Source: Flammula alnicola (lineage: Eukaryota > Basidiomycota > Agaricomycetes > Agaricales > Strophariaceae). Taken from it: a DNA stretch of 64,000 bases. This document shows positions 56,558 through 64,000 of this stretch, piece after piece. The position numbers were made by a program, and so were the translations under genes. Where the stretch lies: assembly GCA_015499995.1 (NCBI GenBank), contig JADNRV010000071.1:186001-250000 (forward strand). Reading direction: 5' to 3'. The notes under the pieces were generated by a model. The model was not told the DNA's origin and made no database searches. It saw only the letters and a list, made by a program, of their open reading frames with translations. How positions within the stretch are numbered: position 1 is the stretch's first letter; every line of letters starts with the position of its first letter.

Positions 56558-58068
56558 ATGGATCTGTCCAACGAACTGCAAAGTAGTGCGCCCAAAGCAA
56601 AGGTCGGTTCCATTATCTTCATTCCCAAACGAATGTCTGATACGTACAGTCATGATAGGACCCAGCTAGTACTTGCTACATCGCATCTCTTCCGGACGAC
56701 ATACTCTTCGAAATCTTCACTACGTTCTTGCCAGATGCCATGAACGAGCTGGACGCTCCTTTCCAAAAGACCCTTGTCGCCGTTTGTCGCTCGTGGAGAA
56801 ACATGGTCATGGAAGCACCACTTCTTTGGACCAAAATCGGCGTTCCGAGCATCACCTCCCATGATACCTTGCTTTACTTTGAAAGGTCGAAGCCTGCACT
56901 GATCGCTGTCAAGTTCGACACGATTTGGAACCGTCCCAAGCTTGAAAGACTAAGACTCATTCGCGACACCCTCGCGAAGCACCTATCCCGCCTCCGGAGT
57001 TTGACCGTCAATGGCTTTGCAGCGGGGGACGTTGAAGCCATATTTAGTAGATGGAAAGATCTTGAAACCCCAAACTTAAAGACACTTGATATTTCATCGA
57101 TCCAAACCATACCAGGATCCCGTGTGCCTTCATGGAAGGATATAGACACCCGCGCCCTACAATCCCTCAAACTCCAAGGATTGGATATTCAGGACTTTCC
57201 TCATTCCCCAAGTTTGACCTTTCTGGACATCAAAACGATGAAATTGAGCCCGACCAATTTCCAAACGCTCTTCGAGAAATTCCCATTACTGAACACGCTC
57301 GTCATCCAGAATTCTGGGATGTCTCCTCCTCTGTCTCAAGAGGATCTCAGCAACCTGTCAAAATTAAATGCACCATCTCTGCGCTCGCTCGCGATCAATC
57401 TCGGCACAGATCATACCGAAAGCTGTGGATGCATGCTTCCATTTCTGTCCGTGGTTATGAAGAATCTCGAGTATCTCGAGGTGGCCGATTTCTCTTCTGA
57501 CCTGACGCCCCACCATGCCTCAATATTCGCGCAATGGATAAATCTGCCGCGTCTGAAAAAACTTCGGATTCAGATCAGCAGTCCCGAAGTATGGATGGAC
57601 GACATGTCCTTCCTTTCTTCTCTTTCCAACACTACGAACTTGGAAATCACACATTTCCCAAAAGCGGCACCAAACACTGTGTTGGTGTATATTCTCGGCC
57701 TGACGAATCTTCACTCAATTACCTTTAATCTGGCCCCATCATCCGAGGAAACATTGTACTATGACTATCAACCTTACCTTGACCTCGAGGATTTTTCGAG
57801 TATCATTCGTCGACGAGAGCCCAAATTGGGGTGTCAGACCACCCTTCGATTGCCTGAAGATTTGGGCGAGAAAGTACACCCTCAACTAAGAGAAAGTCTT
57901 GGCGACTTTCTCACCATTACCACAACACCGAGTGAGCCGGGTTTTCTCGATGTCATCCAAAATGTACATTTTCATTCAGGACCAGATGACGATGAAAGCA
58001 TGGAAGGGCACAGATATGGCGATTATCTACATATCTCTGAGGCCACCTTTCAAGAGGCTAACTACTAG
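56558..58068 (+). CDS. F-box protein, copy D of a local family (inverted)
   Basis: Exons 56558-56602 and 56659-58068, total 484 aa, on the opposite strand to A, B and C. The first exon MDLSNELQSSAPKAK and second exon start DPASTCYIASLPDDILFE match the family structure. F-box (IFTTFLPDAM ... AVCRSWRNMVMEAPLLWTKI) and LRR-like region (LETPNLKTLDIS, SLTFLDIKTMKL, NLEYLEVADF) are intact and closer to copy A than to B. The acidic tail is cut short: after DDDESMEGH the frame runs into unrelated residues and stops, so about 40 residues of the tail are lost. Likely still an SCF adaptor. Confidence 0.83.
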
Positions 58069-58604
58069 CGACCGTAACATTATGTGTCCAAATTTCATCT
58101 CTTTTCCTCCTCATGTTCCCTTTTGTCTTTACTTAGTTTCCATCTGTTGGACAGGTTTTGCGTTCTGTCGAAGTCCATTGTGATAATTTCTTGCTTCTAT
58201 ATGTGCCAAACCACTTTACAGTCTCAGCTTCCATCCACACGGCACCCATTATATTATGTTGGCAAAATTACGCAGTGGTACTGGGTGCATACTGATACTT
58301 TTCGTTTGTTACACATACTCTATATATTTTTTCTTCATGTAATGCATGTGCCGATAACATGGAAAAAAATAGGCTAGTGACTCAATGTCCCAAACACAAA
58401 ATTGAATGTTGTGAGCCCCCACATGCATATGATATGTAAATTGTCTGACAGGTGGATAAGACAAGACCTCCAGGATGGACCTTCTGCTACGTGGATGTCA
58501 CAGTCAAACATGTGCCAACTTCCAAGCAGCTGAGCCAACATTAGAGACTTCAGCTGTGATGGTGCTGGTTCCGTAATCTGATTCGTGTGGATTGAAATAT
58601 GTTT
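58069..58604. other. Intergenic stretch downstream of F-box copy D
   Basis: 3' flank of copy D; no gene seen. Confidence 0.4.
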
Positions 58605-59600
58605 CTATGAATCCTATCAGAAGTTAGAACTGGAAAATGTGGCTGCCAGCCTCCAGGTTTCTTACATTTGGTGGTGTAGACAAGTCCATGATTCTCCTCA
58701 CTTCGTCAGGAAGGAAGAGAAGCTGCTCAAATTGTTCTGTGCCAGTGTTGTTGTTGTTACGAAAGTGCAAGTTCCAGCGCAGGTCCAAGAGTAAGATCAA
58801 CTGAGGAGGGAAGTTCCTGTGCGACTTCAATACTTCAATGATGGCTTCCTCGGGCGGTGAATCATATTGGTGTCTCCCTATTCAAGAAAACAAAACAGTA
58901 GGGGTCGCAGGATTGGTGACATCGATAATAGTAATGGTGTTGTTGCTAGAATGGTTATCTAGGAAGGAATGAGTACCGTATCTCTTTCTAGAGAAGCTCT
59001 GCCAAGGAGGAAACGCATACTCTACTTCCTTCAAGGATTCCCGTTTTCGCCAGTAGATAGATTATTTCTGTGCTCCCATACATGACTATTGGCTTCTTGA
59101 GATCCACTGACCAAGCTGACGATAGCAAGAAACTGGTGAAAGGACAAAGGGTACCAGGGATAACAGGAGCCTCGCCCATCGTGCTGCCATATAAACCGTT
59201 GAGAGCGCGAACTTCCTCGCGGATAATCCCAGCGTTGTATTTCTGCTTTATCAGTGTCAGAAAACGATGCGTACGCAGCATGAGCGGCCCCGCTGGGAAT
59301 CCCGTGAATATACTCTAGACGAGCAGAACGGCATTGAATCTTTTGTCGCCAATTGACTGAGATGGTCAATGAGGGTTTGGGCGATCTGGGCAGACGTGAT
59401 GTAAAGAAAGGAAACTGAAGTTTCGGCCAACTTATGGATAAAGATGAGAGGGATGGAGTCGAAAGCGCGGAGGGTAGACACCAATCCAAGCCAGATTTGT
59501 TGAGTCTTAGTGAGACCAGTACCAGAAGCTTCAGTTGAGCCAAGATCAACGACTTCTTCCATATCTTCAGCCTGGATAGTATTTGCGAATATAGGGCGAG
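58605..59600 (-). pseudogene. Shuffled pseudogene copy of the 34.6-36.6 kb gene, minus-strand part
   Basis: Reading the minus strand downward from 59600, pieces of that protein appear out of order. First its residues near 200-240 (EDMEEVVDL, FDSIPLIFIHKLAE), then residues near 430-460 (ALIDHLSQLA-like). An N-terminal block follows (RFLTLIKQKYNAGIIREEVR, ALNGLYGSTMGEAPVIP), then the DVT/TPT region, and last the region near 290 (TEQFEQLLFLPDEVRRIMD). The junction GPLM to RFLTLIKQ joins two regions that are 400 residues apart in the intact gene. There are stops and frameshifts throughout. Confidence 0.75.
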
Positions 59601-59604
59601 GTGG

Positions 59605-59985
59605 TCGAGCATGGAATTTTGTTTTGGCCAGGCAGTTTCTATATGCCTTTGTGCGGTACAACCCAGAGGTGAATGATCAATACATATACCAAAGAATGCG
59701 AAGAGGTCAAGTCGCAGCTTAAGGACGAAGAGAACCCTCTCATCCAGGAAGAGGTCGCCGCCAAACTCACGGCTGTGACCCAAGGGGCATACGAGTCGCT
59801 TCTACCACATGTACGACCTGGACTTCTTCAAGCAACTCAGTGAATTAGAAGGCAGGGCACCACCAGCGCATAGCATGTTGGTGCGGTTGTTCCACATTTT
59901 CTCGAAGTTGGCCCACTGGATAAAAAGATGACTGGCAATATGAAGTTGATGACTCCCGCAGAGCTCCTCGAATTTACTTGCAACA
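59605..59985 (+). pseudogene. Inverted 3' fragment of the same shuffled pseudogene
   Basis: On the plus strand, QFLYAFVRYNPEVNDQY, then KDEENPLIQEEVAAKL and related pieces match the C-terminal 150 residues of the gene at 34601-36628 (FLYAFVRYNSEANDQY, KDEENPLTKEEVKAKL). Its orientation is opposite to the other pieces, so an inversion occurred within the copy. The frame is broken at about 59690 and again after about 59780. Confidence 0.75.
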
Positions 59986-60234
59986 AACATCATGCAGCAA
60001 TCGATGTACCGCAATTGTTTGCAGACAGAATTGCTGCCCATGTAAATAAATGTCGGGGGCTCATCGACACGTTTATTTCTCGGTCTGTAGTCAAGCGCGT
60101 TCATATTCGTGACTGCATATGGCATAGAGTGCAATAAGAAAGGACGCGCGGGCCCCGCCAACATTTTGAGAAGCCTCGGAGGTAGGTGCATATGAACAAG
60201 TAAAAATGAAAAAGCAAGTAAAACAAGGGTAAGT

Positions 60235-61051
60235 TTACTTCTTCTTTGCGGCTTCCTCTTCCTCTTTCTATCGGAATCAGAAAATAAAAGGTTAAACATG
60301 ACGAGATGGATGTCTGCATCGAATCTTACCTTGGCAGCCCGAGCCTTGCGTGCACCCTCGTGTCGTTGGTTCGCGCGAGCAACGCGGAGAGTCCTGAATG
60401 CCTTGAACTCCTTTTCTTCAGCGGTGATTTTGCGGGGAGGTTCGGCGGGGAAGGCGTCGGGCAGTGCGACGGGGGCACGGGTGGTGGCAGCCTTGAGGTC
60501 TTCCGCCTATTATCTCCCTTTAGCAAAAAAACAAAAAAAAAGAAAACCCCACGAGTCATAACGAAAATACGCACTGATGAGTCACCCTTCTTGGGCTTGC
60601 CAGCCTTGCGAGGGAAGACGATCAAGCGGGCCTTGTATGCCTGCAATCGCTCCACGTTGATTTTCTTGCCCTCCTCGCTCAGATTTCTTCTCCTGTGGTC
60701 AACCACGATTCCGACACCCCGAGCCTCCTTCCTTCCAATACCAGCCTCCTTGAGCTCAGCGTGGGTGAATCCACGGCCTTCGCGCACTTTGCGGTTGTAG
60801 CGAACGGTTTGGGCACGGACGGCAGGGCGGAGGAGAGTGAGAGGGCGGATGCCGAGTGTAGCGGCCTTGGTCTTGCGCGCAGTCCTTCTGCGGAGCTTGC
60901 GGCCTGGCTGGTCGAACCAGGTGCGCACACGGCGCTGCCAGTCCTTCCGGAAATGGTTGGCGTGGAGGACTGGGTTGGGAGTTGTTTAGAGATACGTTCG
61001 AGACCAGCGAAAGATACGGGTAAACTCACCGTTATTGTGGGCGAAACCCAT
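60235..61051 (-). CDS. rpl13: Cytosolic 60S ribosomal protein L13 (eL13)
   Basis: Exons 61051-61030, 60969-60575, 60506-60330, 60267-60235, total 208 aa. MGFAHNN continues in VLHANHFRKDWQRRVRTWFD and QPGRKLRRRTARKTKAA, then RPLTLLRPAVRAQTVRYN, KVREGRGFTHAELKEAGI and the Lys-rich end EEEEAAKKK. Length and order match eukaryotic eL13. The first coding exon is only 22 nt. A leader intron at 61116-61060 (GTACGC ... CTTCTGCAG) probably precedes the start codon by nine bases. A telobox-like sequence lies about 180 bp upstream. Confidence 0.95.
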
Positions 61052-61116
61052 GTCTTAATCTGCAGAAGCGATAGGAGGGTGAGTTGGGTGCCTTGTCGTC
61101 GTTGGGAGGAGCGTAC

Positions 61117-61240
61117 CTTGTGTCTTGAAGTCGTCGAGGAGGCCGATGCCAATAATTCTGGTAGGACGCCCCCAATGCAGACGGGTGGCTTGCTGGAACT
61201 ACACAGGACTTCCGGCAATCACCGAAGCCCTAACCCTAGA
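61117..61240 (-). promoter_or_regulatory. rpl13 leader exon and proximal promoter with telobox-like CCCTAACCCTA
   Basis: 61117 to about 61160 is a probable leader exon ending CAAG before GTACGC; it shares CTTGAAGTCGTCGAGG-type sequence (plus-strand view) with the rps16 leader. CCCTAACCCTA at 61228-61238 is a double telomere-type unit of the kind found upstream of ribosomal protein genes in many eukaryotes. The transcription start is not known. Confidence 0.45.
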
Positions 61241-62095
61241 GCAAGCTACATTTCCACGGGCGCTCTGGTGAAGCGCTCACGCTCGAATCGCGGCCGAATT
61301 TGAAAGGTTGTTCTCCGTTCCGTGTAGAATCTTCGTTCACTGAGCCTTATTCTCTCAGAGGAGGCGATTTACTTGCGTTGGCTATTCAAGTTCCCGGTTT
61401 ATCTGCATAACAATGAACACACCTTGTCCCGGGATGATCCCGAGTACGACCACCAAGTTCCAACATGAGGGTACTGTGAGTATCAAAATGCTAGGAGATT
61501 GCTCCGCCCAGTTGTCAGCCGGTGTGCCTCCGTACGATGCCCATGGCCGACCTCCTCCATTCAGTCTTTGCCTTGCCACACCCGCGCTGTGCCCGATTTG
61601 GAAGGATTTTACCTGCTTCTCTTCTTCTCTTGTGCCGCTTCGAACAGACTCGTCGATGTAATCAACCCTCTTTGCTGCCTTGACCGTTCTAATCGTGTCA
61701 GAGGCCCGCAATTCGTAAGTGTCATTCCTGCAAATTGTCGTTGGCCGAGTTTCAGTCTTTTTAGCCACCACCCACTCCATTCTCCATTGCTCCCTCCGTT
61801 GACAGTATCTTGACAAGTCGGCGATTGGTATCATCCTTTGCTTTTGGTATTTTTCAATCCTCGTGATTGTACCGGAATGGGCAAGCTATGCACTATGTCA
61901 TCGCCGATGGTGGCCATTATTGGCATGCTTTGCTTTGGAGATATTTCCTTCAATCTGCATTTGCCCTGCAAATAAACCAACCATGCTCATTACGTCCCCT
62001 TGTTACTTGTTTTTGCAATATAAGAGGCTCATGACAATTATCGCCTTCGCGCCCTGTTTTTAGCTCTTGCTTATCTCCCAATTCCTGGGTACTCC
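61241..62095. other. Intergenic: divergent promoters of rpl13 and the MetE-like gene
   Basis: No gene supported; a 150-codon minus-strand ORF at 61382-61834 has no recognisable features. The part before 62096 is pyrimidine-rich. Confidence 0.4.
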
Positions 62096-64000
62096 ATGTC
62101 CCCCTCTATGCACTGTAGACCACCGTTCCGTGCAGAGCACGTCGGCTCACTCCTTCGACCCCAGCAGCTGTACGAGAAGCGCCAGGAACTCGAGGCCGAT
62201 GAATGCGACCCAGACGATCTGAAGCCCGTCGAGGACGAAGCCATAAAGCATGTGCTTAAGCTTCAGCAGGACGTGGGCATCAAGACCATCACGGATGGAG
62301 AGTTGCGAAGGTTGGCTCTACTTCATAAATTCATTTCGCCTGCATGTCTTCACCGCGTCGACGCTCTCTCTCTCAAAAAACTTAGGGGCTACTTTTTCGA
62401 GGGCATATTCGACAAGCTCGAGGGCATGACATATCTTCCCAACCGTAGGTCCTGCTTTCACCTCCTCGGACTGGCGCTTATCTTTGATTAGGTCCCATCG
62501 CCACATTCAAAGTAAAGCATTCCGAGAATCCCACGGTAGTTTCACGTCAGTGTGCTGAATGCGTACCTCCACAGCCGTACATTCCCCATATTGCTCTGAT
62601 GTACGCGGCAGGAATTCAAGAGGCTGAGACGGTCTTCTGTAGCGTGAGATTTAATTCTTCATTGTCTCGTTGAAGCAGAACAATAAGCTGTCTATTCAAA
62701 TCTTCAGGGGAAAATCAAACGGACTCGTCCATTTCACGTCGACGAATTCGGATATTTGAAGTCACTTGTTCCTCCCGAAGTATGTCCTCTTTTCCCATGA
62801 CTGTTTTGCCATGTTGATAGGTATGTTTATCGTTTGCCATCTTAGGATGTGAAGTATATCAAGGTCACCATGTGTTCGCCGTCATGGTTCCATCAACGCC
62901 ATGGATCTGACTTAACGTATGACTTGTCGGTGTATAAGAACGACGGTGAGTGCAAAAAGCTTCTCCATTTACGTGACCTAAAGCCGGTTTTTTCGCACCC
63001 TGAAAGATGAATATTTCGACGACATGGGCAAAGCCTATCGAGAAGAGATTAAAGAATTGTATCAGTTGGGATGTCGTAAGTGCTGCCCGCTCCCATCGCT
63101 TTTCTCAAAGACGCTCAAGGTTAATGTTATATTCCAAAGGTCACATTCAAATCGACGACCCTACGTTCTGCTATTTCTGCGACGAGGAAATGATTGCCGG
63201 CATGGAAAAGGCTGGAGTCGACCATGAAGCGCTGTTTGATACATATATCCGTGCTATCAACGTCATAACGGAGGGACGTCCAAACGACTTGACCATCAGC
63301 GTGCATATGTGTCGTGGAAACTACAAGGTAGGTCCATTTGACTTCAACGAGGCTTTGGATTGACATCATGTTCAGGGCGGCATTTATTTCTCGGAAGGGG
63401 GTTACGAGCGAATAGCAATTAAGCTATTCAACATCCTCGATGTTGATGTCTTCTATGCAAGTACTTAGATCCCACATTGATCATGACAGTAACTTACGAT
63501 TCTCCCTTGACAGCTGGAGTATGACACACATCGTGCGGGAGACTTTACGCCGCTGAAGCATCTACCTCTTGACAAGGTAGCTGTCCTCGGCCTTGTGACA
63601 ACAAAGAACCCTAAGGTACGTTTATCTTCTACACGCCACCGTTGTCTCACATTAATCGACTCTACGGCAGCTGGAATCAGTTGAAGAGCTCAAGATGCGA
63701 GTAAACGAGGCGGCAGAAGTTTTGTGTCAAGGAAGCCCGAAACGTTCCAAGGAAGTTGCGCTGAACCAGTGAGTAACCGTAAAGTCAAGCATCGCGATCA
63801 GCCCATGAACAATTTCGCAGACTGTGCATCAGCACGCAGTGTGGTTTCGCCTCGGTGTGGGAGGGAAATCCGGTCACTGAGGAAGTATGAAGTCGGTTAT
63901 CAAACTTGATTATCTGTGCCCTCATCATTTCTTTCAGGACCAAAGGAAGAAGCTCGCGCTCCTCGTGGAAGCAGCGAAACAAATCTGGCCAGAGGAAACT
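62096..64000 (+). CDS. MetE-like (cobalamin-independent methionine synthase C-terminal domain) methyltransferase, 3' end outside window
   Basis: Exons 62096-62310, 62386-62444, 62492-62511, 62575-62643, 62708-62779, 62846-62945, 63007-63075, 63140-63327, 63376-63456, 63514-63615, 63671-63768, 63821-63884, 63938-64000 (continues). A UROD/MetE-like barrel: RAEHVGSLLRPQQL and GIKTITDGELRR at the start, KRTRPFHVDEFGYLKSLVPP, then HIQIDDPTF with CDEEM. The zinc site is ISVHMCRGN (His-x-Cys) plus a late Cys in STQCGFASVWEG. Single-domain members of this family are common in fungi and lack the N-terminal half of MetE; the methyl donor and acceptor are not known. Intron 62512-62574 is 63 nt without a stop, so it could be retained. 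Intron 63457-63513 requires a GC donor (GCAAGT). Confidence 0.87.

Noticed and set aside
61382..61834. 150-codon minus-strand ORF between rpl13 and the MetE-like gene
   Set aside because: No motif, signal or codon pattern supports it; it lies in the promoter region.

Overview
The window is nuclear DNA of a filamentous fungus, most likely a basidiomycete of the Agaricomycetes. Genes are compact and cut by many short introns (roughly 80 coding introns inferred, mostly 45-65 nt, several with micro-exons). The families fit as well: an ADP/ATP carrier, NudC, a PRC2 EED protein, a cytochrome b5-fused sphingolipid-type desaturase, DUF4246, F-box families and SRPK-like kinase relics. Most genes had to be assembled exon by exon. 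Nearly all of the complete models given here close to a whole number of codons, which supports their splice sites.

Layout. 1-7.4 kb is a dense housekeeping block: ADP/ATP carrier (cut by the window start), the SUMO ligase Siz1/PIAS, NudC, and the rRNA-processing factor Esf1. 7.8-8.66 kb holds the most unusual gene: a secreted precursor with ten near-identical 21-residue repeats separated by Kex2-type dibasic sites. 9.3-10.8 kb is a proline-rich unknown. 11.8-26 kb is an accessory region: a decayed SRPK-like kinase, a TA-flanked MITE, a DUF4246 gene, a cysteine-motif gene flanked by ~320-bp direct repeats, a MITE nested inside a hAT-like element with an exact 8-bp target duplication, and duplicated non-coding segments.

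26-36.6 kb is again dense: EED, a complex I NDUFA11-like subunit, a BRCT-BRCT-Myb protein resembling Rap1, ribosomal protein uS9, mitochondrial uL4, and a 654-aa unknown. 37-58 kb carries a family of four related F-box genes (three intact, one decayed) whose promoters and 3' flanks were duplicated with them. Between them lie a small internally duplicated protein, a cysteine-rich secreted protein, Rad51, a divergent serine/histidine biosynthesis pair (phosphoglycerate dehydrogenase and HIS7) sharing a 109-bp promoter, a Pal1-family gene and the desaturase. 58.6-60 kb is a shuffled, partly inverted pseudogene copy of the 34.6-36.6 kb gene. 60.2-61.05 kb is ribosomal protein eL13, and the window ends inside a MetE-like methyltransferase gene.

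How genes relate. Housekeeping genes are mostly divergent or convergent neighbours without operon logic. Functional links visible in the sequence are the SER/HIS divergent promoter with a TGACTC site, a shared leader-exon motif in the two cytosolic ribosomal protein genes, and the F-box tandem family. Functions of the Kex2-repeat peptide, the 181-aa duplicated protein and the cysteine-rich secreted protein are unknown. All gene models are read by eye, without transcripts or database searches.
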